Positions 17,337 through 27,265 of a stretch of DNA of 64,000 nt are shown here, piece after piece. The position numbers and the translations under genes are program-made. The notes beneath the pieces were generated by a model. It worked only from the letters and a program-made list of their open reading frames with translations, searched no databases and was not told the origin of the DNA. Location of the stretch: contig JAOARU010000064.1 in NCBI GenBank assembly GCA_025210675.1, positions 1-64,000 of the forward strand, given 5' to 3'. Numbering within the stretch: the first letter of the stretch is position 1; the number at the start of each line of letters is the position of its first letter. The DNA comes from Candidatus Altimarinota bacterium (GTDB lineage Bacteria > Patescibacteriota > Gracilibacteria > CAIRYL01 > GCA-016699755).

Positions 17337-18344
17337 TTATTTTTCATTAATAGTCTCCTTAACCTCCTGTCCAAAATGACGACCTGTTTTGTCTCCAAAA
17401 TGCGCTAGGACCTGGTCTCCTTTTTGAATTTTTGTAACTGAGATTGGGTGACCATCTGGTGATGTTAGACGGATTGTCTCTGCATTTTGCATCACTAAAG
17501 CCACTTTTCTACCATCTTGACTCTCTGCCTCAATTAACATCATTGGTCGGCGCTCTATTTTATTGCGACCAATTGCAACCACTCTGGTATTTCCATCTTT
17601 ATCACAAGTCAAGACCTCATCAGCAGATGAAACCTCACATAAATATTTTGTTTTATTATTTGGAAGCTTAATATAAGCATGCACTGCACCAGCATTTACC
17701 CTAAATGGACGAGCTGCACAAAATGGACTTTGGACATTTTCATTGTGCACTAAGAAAAAAGCACTTGCAGTATTGCCTATCAACATACCCTCACCTGGAG
17801 CAAGCATGGAAGTAGTATCCATACAGCATCTATCACTCATTGTGACGATTTTTGTATCAGTGATTTTTACTTTTTCCAGCTTAAGATTTTCATTGTTCGC
17901 CATTTCAATAATCTGCGCTGTCTCCTTAATATCGTTCAATGTTTCAGGAATAAGCAAAATCCCGTCTGCACCTTTTTCCATTGTCTCAAGAGCAATTTTT
18001 GCCTCAAGAGGTGTTTTTACACTTTGAATAAGATTTGTGGTTTTGGAAATCAAATTTTCAAGCGGAATGATTGTCCAGTCAATATTTTCAATTACAACAG
18101 GTATTTCTCCTTTTATTTTAACAACATCATCTTCGTCTTCTTTTTTTGTGATTTTCACAACTTTTAGGTCTTTTCCAACTTGCATATCACCTTTTTTTTC
18201 ACCAATTATATTAACTTTGGCAAGATTTTTTGCCTCTTCAAAATACTCATCATCAACCCATATTGCATCAACCCCACTTTCAAGAGCAATTGATACCATT
18301 TTTTTATCAAATGGTGATATTTTCACCCAAAAAATTTTTTTCAT
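17337..18344 (-). CDS. Archaeal-type 3-dehydroquinate synthase (DHQ synthase II)
   Basis: This 335-residue enzyme of the AroB' family makes 3-dehydroquinate from 2-amino-3,7-dideoxy-D-threo-hept-6-ulosonate, the alternative entry to aromatic amino acid synthesis known mainly in archaea. It has the start KIFWVKISPFDKKMV, the DAIWVD segment, MSDRCCMDTTSMLAPGEGMLIGNTASAFFLVHNE, RPFRVNAGAVHAYI and LCEVSSADEVLTCD. Length fits the family. The partner enzyme ADH synthase (AroA') is not in the window. The gene follows ssb by 7 bp, so the two are probably cotranscribed, and it ends at a clear terminator. Confidence 0.92.
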   Translation of the reverse strand: MKKIFWVKISPFDKKMVSIALESGVDAIWVDDEYFEEAKNLAKVNIIGEKKGDMQVGKDLKVVKITKKEDEDDVVKIKGEIPVVIENIDWTIIPLENLISKTTNLIQSVKTPLEAKIALETMEKGADGILLIPETLNDIKETAQIIEMANNENLKLEKVKITDTKIVTMSDRCCMDTTSMLAPGEGMLIGNTASAFFLVHNENVQSPFCAARPFRVNAGAVHAYIKLPNNKTKYLCEVSSADEVLTCDKDGNTRVVAIGRNKIERRPMMLIEAESQDGRKVALVMQNAETIRLTSPDGHPISVTKIQKGDQVLAHFGDKTGRHFGQEVKETINEK

Positions 18345-18351
18345 CTGCTAA

Positions 18352-19176
18352 TTAAAAAGGTAAATCTTCAGGATTTATTTCGCTTTCATAGCTAATCTCT
18401 GGCACTTCTGGTGCTTGTGCTGATTGGCTAGCTTGTGTTGATGATACATCACCAGAAAAACTATCTGCCATATCGCTCATTGCACCAAGCAATAACACTT
18501 TGTCAGCTATTATCTCACTTGTATAGCGCTTTTCTCCTTCTGGTGTCTCCCATGAACGAGTAGTAAAAGCTCCTTCTACATAAATTCTCTGGCCTTTTTT
18601 GATTGTTTCTGCGCTCTCCCTCGCAAGATTGCTCCATGCCACAATATTGTGAAACTCTGTTTCCTCTTGAACACCTGCATCTCCTTGCCATCTCATATTT
18701 GTCGCCACTCCAAAACTACATACGCTTTCACCGCCCGGAGTCTGTCTAAGCTCTATATCACGTGTCATATTGCCGATTAAACTAACACGATTAATTCCTC
18801 CAAAGTTTTCTGATCTCTCTGGAACAGCTGCTATTTGATTTTTTGCATCAAGCATAATGATTTCTCTCGCTATTACTTTTGCCTTGCGTCTTTTTTGACC
18901 TTTATCGTCTTCCCATTCATCTGTTTTTAGGCGTCCTGCAATATATACCTGCGATCCTTTTAAAAGATATTGATCTACTATCTCTGCCTGCTTATTCCAA
19001 AGCACAACAGTATGATAAGAAGTTGTTATCTGAGTTTGATTATTGTCATTTCTAGTAAACTTGTACTTTACTTGAAGATTTAAATCTGTGACTGACTTTC
19101 CTGATGTGGTTTGTCTGAGTTCTGGTTTTTCTGTCACATGACCAATGAGGATGATATTATTTAGTGAAAAAGCCAT
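18352..19176 (-). CDS. ssb: Single-stranded DNA-binding protein with two OB folds
   Basis: This 274-residue protein contains two SSB-type OB folds in tandem (about 1-110 and 128-230). Both show the family pattern: NNIILIGHVTEKPELRQT...SYHTVVLWNKQAE in the first and NRVSLIGNMTRDIELRQT...EFHNIVAWSNLA in the second. A flexible tail ends in the acidic NPEDLPF tip that recruits replication proteins. Two OB folds per chain is the Deinococcus-Thermus layout and suggests a functional dimer rather than a tetramer. The gene is not next to rpsF-rpsR (36.7-37.4 kb), unlike the common bacterial order. Confidence 0.93.
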   Translation of the reverse strand: MAFSLNNIILIGHVTEKPELRQTTSGKSVTDLNLQVKYKFTRNDNNQTQITTSYHTVVLWNKQAEIVDQYLLKGSQVYIAGRLKTDEWEDDKGQKRRKAKVIAREIIMLDAKNQIAAVPERSENFGGINRVSLIGNMTRDIELRQTPGGESVCSFGVATNMRWQGDAGVQEETEFHNIVAWSNLARESAETIKKGQRIYVEGAFTTRSWETPEGEKRYTSEIIADKVLLLGAMSDMADSFSGDVSSTQASQSAQAPEVPEISYESEINPEDLPF

Positions 19177-19224
19177 AATTAAAACTAAAAAAGTACCTTC
19201 ATAATATATGATTTTTTATTAGGC

Positions 19225-19252
19225 TTGCAATAAGAAATTAATAAAATATAAT
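19225..19252 (+). promoter_or_regulatory. Putative sigma-70 promoter
   Basis: TTGCAA (19225-19230) and TATAAT (19247-19252) are 16 bp apart. A start near 19259 would give a leader of about 23 nt before the ATG at 19282. Confidence 0.5.
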
Positions 19253-19281
19253 ACTCTATGCTTTTAGTAATTTAATAAAAA

Positions 19282-19647
19282 ATGGAAACAATAAAAAGAG
19301 GCGTGCAGGAACTTATGGATAAAGGACGAAGGTTTGTATTAACCATAGATTACACAGAAGGTAATAAAGATATTTTATATCTATGTAGAGCTGATTTAAA
19401 TATAAAATTTCTTTCATTTATAGATGGTGGGTATTTAAAGGAAATTAAGCATATGAGTATAACAAGTGAAAACGATAGATTTATAGATTTAACGGGAGAT
19501 AATTTAAAAATAATCATAGATATTGCATTACGTATCCGAGACAAATTAGCTACAAAAGGCATAAGCCTGTATGATGATGGTGATGATGATTTTGAAAAGA
19601 TCCTAGCAAAAGTTAATGAAACTGCATTAATAGATATGGGATTATAA
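19282..19647 (+). CDS. Small protein of unknown function
   Basis: I do not recognise this 121-residue soluble protein. It has no signal peptide or TM segment. The N-terminus has alternating hydrophobic strands (RFVLTIDYTEG, ILYLCRAD), then a helix (IIIDIALRIRDKLAT) and an acidic DDGDDDFEKI stretch, suggesting a small alpha/beta fold. It has its own promoter, lies divergent from ssb, and is followed by a small broken reading frame. Coding potential is supported by length, promoter and normal start. Confidence 0.6.
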   Translation: METIKRGVQELMDKGRRFVLTIDYTEGNKDILYLCRADLNIKFLSFIDGGYLKEIKHMSITSENDRFIDLTGDNLKIIIDIALRIRDKLATKGISLYDDGDDDFEKILAKVNETALIDMGL

Positions 19648-19648
19648 A

Positions 19649-19750
19649 ATGAGCGCTATTAAAGATCTTTCCTTAGAAAATACCAAAGAAATAAGCCCAT
19701 AATACCTAGTTCGTCCAAGCGACCCAATGAGCAATAAAGATGGCTTATAA
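19649..19750 (+). pseudogene. Short interrupted reading frame, possible gene remnant
   Basis: An ATG at 19649, 1 bp after the previous stop, opens a 17-codon frame (MSAIKDLSLENTKEISP). It ends at TAA 19700 and continues in the same frame for 15 more sense codons (YLVRPSDPMSNKDGL) to a second TAA at 19748. This may be a decayed small gene or a very short peptide. The rest of the gap to gyrA shows nothing else. Confidence 0.25.
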
Positions 19751-19852
19751 AATTAAAAAAATCAAAAAGCCATTAACTACGTGTCTTCTTCTTTATCCCT
19801 TGAATAAAAAACCTAATTGTGGCATCATCAATAAGAATTGTTTTAGTAATAG

Positions 19853-22375
19853 ATGGATAAAGAAGAAAATCAAGGCACACTACTAGAGACCTTTCCAGAA
19901 AAAGAAATCAGTAAAGAAATGCGTGAGAGTTATTTGAGTTACGCTATGAGCGTGATTGTTTCTCGTGCACTTCCTGATGTTAGAGACGGACTCAAGCCAG
20001 TGCATAGACGCATCCTATACGCTATGCACAAACTTGGCTTAACCAGTGGTGCAAAATATAGAAAATCAGCAGCTGTTGTTGGTGAAGTACTTGCCAAATA
20101 CCATCCACATGGCGATAGTGCTGTATATGATTCAATGGTGCGTATGGCGCAGAATTTCTCAATGCGCTATATGCTTGTTGATGGACAGGGAAACTTTGGT
20201 TCGATTGACGGAGACAATGCAGCTGCCATGCGTTATACAGAGGCAAAGATGCAAAAAATCTCATCAGAAATGCTATCAGACCTTGAAAAAGAAACAGTTG
20301 ATTTTAGAGATAATTACGACGGCACACAAAAAGAGCCATCTGTACTCCCAACAAAAATCCCAGGATTATTATTAAATGGTGGTACAGGTATTGCTGTTGG
20401 CATGGCAACAAACATACCCCCACATAATTTAGGTGAAGTACTAGATGCTGTAACACATCTTTCAAATAACCCAGAAGCCACTATTGAAGACCTGATGCAA
20501 TTTATAAAAGGTCCTGACTTTCCAACAGGTGGCAATATTTACGATACAAAAGTAATCCAGGAAGCATACACTACTGGTAGGGGGTCTATTATTATGCGTG
20601 GTGTTGCAGAAATCACAGAAGAAAAAGGCAGACCATCAATTATAATCACTGAAATTCCATACCAAGTAAACAAAGCCAATTTAGTAACAAAAATAGCAGA
20701 ACTAGTAAGAGACAAGCAGATTGTTGGTATCACAGATATTCGAGATGAATCATCAAAAGGAAAAATTAGAATAGTTGTCACACTTAAAAGAGACAGCTTT
20801 CCAAATAAAATCCTCAATCAAATCTACAAATTAACACCATTACAATCATCATTTGGTTGCAATTTTATTGCTTTGACTGATGGAGGAATTCAGCCTAGAC
20901 TACTTGATCTCAAGTCAATCTTGGAAGAATTCATTGCTCACAGAAAAATAGTCATCACAAGACGCACAGAATACGAACTAAAAATCGCAAAAGCCAGAGC
21001 GCATATACTAGAAGGCCTTAAAAAGGCGCTAGATCATATTGATGAAATTATACGCATCATTAAGTCATCAGAAACAAAAGAAATAGCCAGAGACAATCTA
21101 ATTGACGCATTTGGATTCACAGAAATTCAAGCAAATGCGATCTTGGCAATGAGACTTTCTACACTTGCTGGACTTGAAAGAAAAAAAATAGAAGATGAAT
21201 TAAACGAAAAAATGCTTTTGATTGCTGATCTTGAAGATATTTTAGCAAAACCAGAAAGAGTACTTTTAATAATGCAAGAAGAAACACAAGAAGTAAGAGA
21301 TAAATACAGCGACGAAAGAAGGACTCGTGTTATTCCACATGCACTCGGCAAAATGGAAGCACTAGATACTATCCCAAATGAAGAAAAAATAATTACAATC
21401 ACCCAAGCTGGCTGGATTAAAAGAATATCTCCTGCCTCATTCCGTACTCAGGGCAGAGGAGGAAAAGGACTAAAAGGATCAGTCGCAAAAGCAGACGATG
21501 AAATGAACATTGTTCTACACACCCAAAATCACAACAACCTACTCTTTTTTACTAGCCATGGGCGTGTATTTAGACTCAGAGCCTATGAAATCCCAGAATC
21601 ATCTCGCACCTCAAAAGGTCAGGCTCTTGTAAATTTCTTGTCATTAAATCAAGATGAGCATGTAACTGCACTTCTTGATGAGACAGCCAACAATGGATCA
21701 TATCTCACAATGGCAACTGAAAAAGGCGTAATCAAAAAAACAAGCATCGAAGACTTTAAAAACGTTAGAAGAAGTGGACTAATTGCGATCAAGCTCAACG
21801 AAGACGATCTATTGAGATGGGTATCATTTACTAGCGATGGAGACGATATAATGATTATTACAAAACATGGTAAATCAATCCGCTTTGACCAAGATGATGT
21901 TAGATGTATGGGGCGTCCTGCTATGGGAGTACGTGGCATAAGCCTTAAAAATACTGACAAAGTTATAGAAATGGACGTAGTATCATCAGGTGATGAAAAC
22001 TCACAACTACTTGTAGTTATGGAAAACGGACTCGGAAAAATGACCAAAGTGGCAGATTTCCGTAAACAAAAAAGATCAGGAAGCGGCGTAAAAGCAGCAA
22101 ACATTACTCGTAAAACAGGCGATATAGCAGGAGCAAAAGTTGTATCAACTGACTTTAGCGGAGACTTAATCCTGACAACAAAACTAGGACAATCAATCCG
22201 CATGAGCATTGAGGATATTCCTTCCATTGGACGCTCAACGCAAGGTGTAATCTTGATGAGACCTTCAGAAGGAGACCTGCTTTCAGGTGTTTCTTTGATA
22301 AAAATCGAAGAAACAACAATGAATGAAAAACAAGAAAAACCAGAACAAGACAAGAATCTCCAAATGGATATTTAA
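19853..22375 (+). CDS. gyrA: DNA gyrase subunit A
   Basis: This 840-residue type IIA topoisomerase A subunit introduces negative supercoils together with GyrB, which is not in the window. The winged-helix/tower domain has the catalytic tyrosine at about 128 (AAAMRYTE). The quinolone-determining region reads [11 protein letters not shown] with Ser89 and Asp93, the wild-type residues. The C-terminal beta-pinwheel contains the GyrA box QGRGGKG, which distinguishes it from ParC. The gene ends at a strong terminator. Confidence 0.97.
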   Translation: MDKEENQGTLLETFPEKEISKEMRESYLSYAMSVIVSRALPDVRDGLKPVHRRILYAMHKLGLTSGAKYRKSAAVVGEVLAKYHPHGDSAVYDSMVRMAQNFSMRYMLVDGQGNFGSIDGDNAAAMRYTEAKMQKISSEMLSDLEKETVDFRDNYDGTQKEPSVLPTKIPGLLLNGGTGIAVGMATNIPPHNLGEVLDAVTHLSNNPEATIEDLMQFIKGPDFPTGGNIYDTKVIQEAYTTGRGSIIMRGVAEITEEKGRPSIIITEIPYQVNKANLVTKIAELVRDKQIVGITDIRDESSKGKIRIVVTLKRDSFPNKILNQIYKLTPLQSSFGCNFIALTDGGIQPRLLDLKSILEEFIAHRKIVITRRTEYELKIAKARAHILEGLKKALDHIDEIIRIIKSSETKEIARDNLIDAFGFTEIQANAILAMRLSTLAGLERKKIEDELNEKMLLIADLEDILAKPERVLLIMQEETQEVRDKYSDERRTRVIPHALGKMEALDTIPNEEKIITITQAGWIKRISPASFRTQGRGGKGLKGSVAKADDEMNIVLHTQNHNNLLFFTSHGRVFRLRAYEIPESSRTSKGQALVNFLSLNQDEHVTALLDETANNGSYLTMATEKGVIKKTSIEDFKNVRRSGLIAIKLNEDDLLRWVSFTSDGDDIMIITKHGKSIRFDQDDVRCMGRPAMGVRGISLKNTDKVIEMDVVSSGDENSQLLVVMENGLGKMTKVADFRKQKRSGSGVKAANITRKTGDIAGAKVVSTDFSGDLILTTKLGQSIRMSIEDIPSIGRSTQGVILMRPSEGDLLSGVSLIKIEETTMNEKQEKPEQDKNLQMDI

Positions 22376-22381
22376 AACAAT

Positions 22382-22412
22382 AAAAAAACCTGTTAAAAAA
22401 ACAGGTTTTTTT
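22382..22412 (+). terminator. Intrinsic terminator of gyrA
   Basis: AACCTGTT and AACAGGTT pair around a short A-rich loop, with an A run before and seven T after. It begins 7 bp past the gyrA stop. Confidence 0.85.
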
Positions 22413-22445
22413 ATTTGTGGCTTCAAAAAAACAAAAACATAACTA

Positions 22446-22474
22446 TTGACTTATGTAGAATTTTGTTATAAAAT
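22446..22474 (+). promoter_or_regulatory. Putative promoter of the FecR-domain gene
   Basis: TTGACT (22446-22451), 17 bp, then TAAAAT (22469-22474), located 44 bp before ATG 22518. Confidence 0.5.
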
Positions 22475-22517
22475 AATATGAAAAATAAATTTATACAATA
22501 ATTTTATAAAAAAGCAA

Positions 22518-25463
22518 ATGACACCAGAAACAAAAACAAATTTTCAAGTTGCAAGTTTTGATCAAATACCAAAACAAAAACCTCCTCAAAAAAAACAAGA
22601 TGCAGTCAACAGACACTCTAGTATTCATAGATTTATGCACTTTAGCTTTGCCATGGTCTTGGCAGTTATTACGATTGCTTTTTCTATATTTTTTAGCGAA
22701 AATTCTGAAACTCAAGCCTCAGAAAACCAAATGACCGCAGAAATTGAGGGTCGTGCTTTTGTAACAGATGAATTTGGCGAATCAAGAGAAATAGTCTCAG
22801 GCTCAAAAGTTTTTACTGGTGAAAAAATAGAAACAGTCAAACGCTCAAATGCAACAATTACACTTTTTGATAAATCTGAAGTTAGATTAGCCGAAGAAAG
22901 TATTATTAAAATCAAAAATAAAAACGAAATTGAACTATTAAAAGGTCATGCTTGGGTATTTGCACACAACGAAAAACAGCTAAATATGTCAAAAATATCT
23001 TTTCTTTTAGAAAATGCTTCTGGCGACTTCGTAAGAAAAGAAAAAACATTTGAAGTAACCTCATGGAGACACAATATCGAAACAGTAATGCACTTTCCTG
23101 ACGGAGAAAGTAAAAATTTCATTATACCAATTGGATCAAGAGTAATTATGTCAGATTCCTTAATCCAGCCACAAATTAAAAAACTTCGCTTCTCTAAGCT
23201 TAAAAAAGAAGTAAAAATGCACAATGCCGAGCTTACAGACTGGGAAAAAACAAATATAGAAAAAGACAAAACATCTTTATTTCACATTGGAGAAGATTAT
23301 TTTATTGATATTCAATCAGATGAGTCTTTCTCATCTAACCTACTAGGACTTAGGCAGTTTTTAGCTGTACTTCCAGAAAAAAGGCAGGAAGTTAAAAAAG
23401 ACAACATGGAAACTCGCAAAGATGATTTTTTTACATACCTACAAAGTCAAGATATGGATATGGCAAAAAAGATACTTCTAAATAGCCGTTTTTCATACGA
23501 TGAGCTATTAGATTTATGGCAAACTACATATTATCTATCAAGTGATATCTCATACCTAAGGGCACATCACGAAATAGAATACTTACTACTTGAAGAAGCT
23601 CAAAATGACCCAGAAGTAACAATTGCCATACTTAGAAGCTCATTATCATTGATGGAAGACTTTATCAAACAAAGAAATAATGAACTATTCATAGCAGAGG
23701 CCAATTATTTCCGCACTTTATGGTCTGACTTTGAATATGCTGATCTAAACTCAGAATTATCAAATCACAGAGAAGTGTTATTCAAAATTGCACAATTTTA
23801 TTCTGACAATATCACGCCAACACTTCTTACTACAAACGAATGGATAAATGACCTAGCACTGGCCAATGAAGACCAAGAAAATCAAGCTCTTCTAAAAATG
23901 GAAATTGCGCAAAAAAGCCTTGATCTAACTGATTCACTGCTTAACAACAAGCGTTATGACTTAGCAAAACAAGCTATTGATAGCTCACAAGTACGTTTTG
24001 AACTTGAAACAGTACCAGAAATGTTCGGTGTAAAAGAAAAAATCATGGAACAAAGCGATATTATTAATAAAAAACTCGCATACCTCGAAAATAATACATC
24101 ATTTAATGAAGGCGACTTTGAAAAACACCTAGAAGACATGGAAAAAGCAGAACAACTACTTGAAGAGCTTTATAAAATTGAAAAAGGTGAAGATCAAAGC
24201 GAAAGTGCAGAAGAAAAACGTACAAAACTACTTGCAAGTGTCAGAGATGAATTTGCAAAAGAAGACATAACTATTATTTCACATGACCTACAAGGAGACT
24301 CTGAAAATATATTTATCATTCATAGAGCAATTCTACCAAATAGCCACTCTTTATCAGGCACATACAACAAAGGCAATAAATCAATTTCAGGAATAACATT
24401 TGACAACGGAGTTGAATATCCAGGTGGTGTATCTCTTACACAAGTAACATGGCTAGTTGATAAGCTTGCAGAGACTCCAGGCAAAGAAGACAATAAAAAC
24501 AAAAACGAAGATGGATCAACAATGCATGCATCTGCAAACGAAGAAGAAGCCTCAAAAGAAGTTAGCTCAACACTCGCATCACTTCTAAAAAAAGTAGCAA
24601 AGAAAAAACTAGACAATTCAGGCATCACTGTTGAAACAAGAGATATTTTACCAATATCTTCAAATAAAGTAAGAATTAAAAACGCAACAATAGAAAACTA
24701 CCCTGAAGAAATCACATTTATATTTAATGTAGACGAGCTTGTATGTACAAATATTAAAATCGAAGACTTTGAGCTACCTGACTCAGACTTTGAAGATTTA
24801 GTAAAAGCAGCAAAACAAGCATTGAGCGACAGAGAAGATATTAGAAATCTTCAAAAAGCAGTAGAAGAAGATTTTGGAAAACTAAAATTCACATACGACA
24901 TCAAGAAGAATATTGCACTAGACACAAAGACAAATACAGCTAGATTTAGCAGAATATCCTACGAAAACCACAAAGGAATCTTTGTCTTATCAGGTATTTA
25001 TGATATTGATGCAAAAACATTTTTGACTATTGCCGAAGAAAAAAAACAACTAAAACCGCTAAATGGTGTTGAAATGGACGACTTTTCAAAAGAAATCTTT
25101 GAAGCTTATATTGAACCAGAAAAAAACGAAGAAGAAGCCTCAACACTAAGTTTAAATGAAAATAAAGACGCTCAAGAGGTCTCAAGAAATATCGAAGAAG
25201 AAAAAAAAGCACTCATAGAACTAAAAAAAATCTTTGGGCTATATGAATGCAACCACACAAGAGCCAGTTTTAGTATCTCATCAGTAAATAAAACAATCAC
25301 ATTTGGAAATGTGGACCTAAAAAGATACGGGATCAAGATCGCAGGAAAATACGACTACAAGAGCGATATCTTTCTAAAAATCACATCAAGCGTATTCGGA
25401 GTTAGGGAACACATCACATTTGACCAGCTAGATGGAGAATTGTTTGCAAAATACGGAAATTAA
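22518..25463 (+). CDS. Large membrane-anchored FecR-domain protein
   Basis: This 981-residue protein has a short cytoplasmic N-terminus and one TM helix (about 39-60), so most of it is outside the membrane. A FecR-like beta domain follows (about 70-190), with SGSKVFTGEKIETVKRSNATITLFDKSEVRLAEESIIKI. A long helical region (about 270-580) and repeated alpha/beta modules at about 590-700, 700-880 and 900-980 complete it. FecR domains in signal systems sense outer-envelope states, but here there is no adjacent sigma gene, so this is probably a structural or scaffolding surface protein. The repeated C-terminal modules (for example ITFDNGVEYPGG and ITFGNVDLKRYG) are unassigned. It is the sole gene between two terminators. 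Confidence 0.7.
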   Translation: MTPETKTNFQVASFDQIPKQKPPQKKQDAVNRHSSIHRFMHFSFAMVLAVITIAFSIFFSENSETQASENQMTAEIEGRAFVTDEFGESREIVSGSKVFTGEKIETVKRSNATITLFDKSEVRLAEESIIKIKNKNEIELLKGHAWVFAHNEKQLNMSKISFLLENASGDFVRKEKTFEVTSWRHNIETVMHFPDGESKNFIIPIGSRVIMSDSLIQPQIKKLRFSKLKKEVKMHNAELTDWEKTNIEKDKTSLFHIGEDYFIDIQSDESFSSNLLGLRQFLAVLPEKRQEVKKDNMETRKDDFFTYLQSQDMDMAKKILLNSRFSYDELLDLWQTTYYLSSDISYLRAHHEIEYLLLEEAQNDPEVTIAILRSSLSLMEDFIKQRNNELFIAEANYFRTLWSDFEYADLNSELSNHREVLFKIAQFYSDNITPTLLTTNEWINDLALANEDQENQALLKMEIAQKSLDLTDSLLNNKRYDLAKQAIDSSQVRFELETVPEMFGVKEKIMEQSDIINKKLAYLENNTSFNEGDFEKHLEDMEKAEQLLEELYKIEKGEDQSESAEEKRTKLLASVRDEFAKEDITIISHDLQGDSENIFIIHRAILPNSHSLSGTYNKGNKSISGITFDNGVEYPGGVSLTQVTWLVDKLAETPGKEDNKNKNEDGSTMHASANEEEASKEVSSTLASLLKKVAKKKLDNSGITVETRDILPISSNKVRIKNATIENYPEEITFIFNVDELVCTNIKIEDFELPDSDFEDLVKAAKQALSDREDIRNLQKAVEEDFGKLKFTYDIKKNIALDTKTNTARFSRISYENHKGIFVLSGIYDIDAKTFLTIAEEKKQLKPLNGVEMDDFSKEIFEAYIEPEKNEEEASTLSLNENKDAQEVSRNIEEEKKALIELKKIFGLYECNHTRASFSISSVNKTITFGNVDLKRYGIKIAGKYDYKSDIFLKITSSVFGVREHITFDQLDGELFAKYGN

Positions 25464-25483
25464 CATTTCAAATAATTTTACAT

Positions 25484-25516
25484 AAAAAGAGGCTCTACAC
25501 CTAGCCTCTTTTTTTT
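25484..25516. terminator. Bidirectional terminator between convergent genes
   Basis: AAAAAGAGGCT and AGCCTCTTTTT form a stem with an A run on one side and a T run on the other. It can serve both the FecR-domain gene (plus) and the ion-transporter gene (minus), which end 20 and 5 bp away. Confidence 0.85.
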
Positions 25517-25520
25517 ATTA

Positions 25521-26807
25521 TCAGGTATAAAATACATATAGATATATAGCAGCAATTACAACACCTATCATCATAAGCGGAAATGCATATGAAAAATATT
25601 TTTTAAATGTTAGGGGAATCTCGTTTTGTTCAGCTATACCAGCAACAACCAAGTTACAACTAGCACCAACAAGCGTACCACTACCACCTATACATGCACC
25701 AAGCGCCAATGACCAAAAGAGTGGCTCTGTCGGCATACCTGTCTCATGTCCTAATTTAAAAATAATTGGGATCATAGCAGTAGCAAATGGGATATTGTCT
25801 ACAAAAGCTGAAAAAACAGCCGAAGCAAAAACCATAACCATCATCAACAAAGCTTGATTTTCACCAAATACATCAATAATCTGCTCTGCCAATATATCAA
25901 TAACACCTGTGATCTCAAGTGAACCAATCAATGTAAAAAGTCCAACAAAAAAGAACACAATAGGCCACTCGACTAATTGAAATGCCTCTTTTGGTTCTTT
26001 TTTCGTTAAAATCAAAAGCAACATCGCTCCGCTTAAAGCAATTACACCATTTTCAACACCAATAAAATCATGAAAAATAAAGCCACAAATAACCATAGAC
26101 AAAACACCTAAGCCTTTTTTCATTAAAACAGGATCAGAAATCCATTTCTGCCCTTTTAGTTCATCCATTTGATCTTTGCAGGCATTTTTTAAATCCTTTC
26201 TAAATATAAAAGTAGCCAAACCAGCAACAACAAAAGCTATAACCATAACCACTGGCGCTAAATTTACAACTACATGATTAAAACTAAAACCAGCCTTACT
26301 AGCAATAATGATATTTGTCATATCACCAACAGGAGTAGCTGTACCACCAATATTTGAAAGCAATATTTCAGTTATAAAAAATGGCAAAGGATTGATATGA
26401 AAACGATAACAAATCACTAAAAAAACAGGGGTCAAAATCATCACAGTTGTTACATTGCTGAGCAAAGCAGTCATAACCGCAGTCAGTATCATCAAAGAAA
26501 AGAAAATCAACTTCATGTTGCCCTTTGTAGCCTCAACAATCTTCATTGCTAAAAAGGTAAATACGCCTGATTTTTCCGTAATACGCACTATAATCATCAT
26601 GCCAACGATTAGCGACAACACATTGAAGTCAATAAAATGCAGCATATTGTCAAATTGTCCTTTTGAGCCATGATTATTATAGACTCCAAATAATGCAAGA
26701 AAAAAACTAGCCAAAATCACAATAATAGTCTTGTGAATCTTTTCTTGCACTATAAAAAAATAAGCCACAAGAAATGTGCTTACTGATAGAATTGAAAGAG
26801 AGTTCAT
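25521..26807 (-). CDS. ArsB/NhaD-type ion transporter
   Basis: This 428-residue polytopic permease of the ArsB/NhaD (ion transporter) superfamily has about 11 membrane helices. Family segments include LIVGMMIIVRITEKSGVF, LLSNVTTVMILTPV, LLSNIGGTATPVGDMTNIIIA in the first half and DNIPFATAMIPI plus GACIGGSGTLVGASCNLVV in the second. The repeated GG-T pattern marks the two re-entrant substrate loops. The substrate could be Na+/H+, arsenite or an organic anion; sequence alone does not decide. It overlaps the upstream CBS-domain gene by 4 bp (ATGA), so the CBS protein probably regulates it. Confidence 0.85.
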   Translation of the reverse strand: MNSLSILSVSTFLVAYFFIVQEKIHKTIIVILASFFLALFGVYNNHGSKGQFDNMLHFIDFNVLSLIVGMMIIVRITEKSGVFTFLAMKIVEATKGNMKLIFFSLMILTAVMTALLSNVTTVMILTPVFLVICYRFHINPLPFFITEILLSNIGGTATPVGDMTNIIIASKAGFSFNHVVVNLAPVVMVIAFVVAGLATFIFRKDLKNACKDQMDELKGQKWISDPVLMKKGLGVLSMVICGFIFHDFIGVENGVIALSGAMLLLILTKKEPKEAFQLVEWPIVFFFVGLFTLIGSLEITGVIDILAEQIIDVFGENQALLMMVMVFASAVFSAFVDNIPFATAMIPIIFKLGHETGMPTEPLFWSLALGACIGGSGTLVGASCNLVVAGIAEQNEIPLTFKKYFSYAFPLMMIGVVIAAIYLYVFYT

Positions 26808-27265
26808 GTTTCTTTTGAAATATTAAGTTGTTTTGCAATAATCTCTCTCAAAATTGTCCTATTAATGACACCGATCACCTTGCCCTCATCATCTACAACA
26901 GCTAAACGATAGTTTTCATCTTGTAAGCTATTTGCAGCGATTTCGATAATTTTTGTGTCAAGTTTGACTCTAGGTACCTTTGTGCACATGATATCTTGAG
27001 CAGTTAAATGCTTTTTGTTTTCGATAAGGTGTGCAAAAAGGCACCCAGATGCAACAGCTGAGAGATCTGGATTTTCTTTTAAAGATTTTGGAATAATTGC
27101 TTCAAGGATATTGAAAATGCTTACCAAACCTTCAAGCCTGCCTTCATTATCAATAATAAAAATACCGTTTGTACCCTTTTTAATTGAAATTTCAATTAAT
27201 TGATACAGCTCTGCATCTTTATGAGCAGTAGCAAAATCCTTCAGATAAAAATCCCTGACTTTCAT
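26804..27265 (-). CDS. CBS-domain pair protein
   Basis: This 153-residue cytosolic protein consists of two CBS motifs forming a Bateman module (about 8-65 and 88-147). The typical ends GIFIIDNEGRLEGLVSI and RLAVVDDEGKVIGVINR are present. Such modules bind adenine nucleotides and tune transporters or enzymes. Its stop overlaps the start of the ion transporter by 4 bp, which suggests translational coupling and a regulatory subunit role (inference). It follows prfA after 41 bp. Confidence 0.85.
   Translation of the reverse strand: MKVRDFYLKDFATAHKDAELYQLIEISIKKGTNGIFIIDNEGRLEGLVSIFNILEAIIPKSLKENPDLSAVASGCLFAHLIENKKHLTAQDIMCTKVPRVKLDTKIIEIAANSLQDENYRLAVVDDEGKVIGVINRTILREIIAKQLNISKET

Noticed and set aside
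21649-22353. 234-codon minus-strand open frame opposite gyrA
   Set aside because: Antisense shadow of a highly conserved gene; no homology features and Ser/Leu-biased composition typical of shadows.
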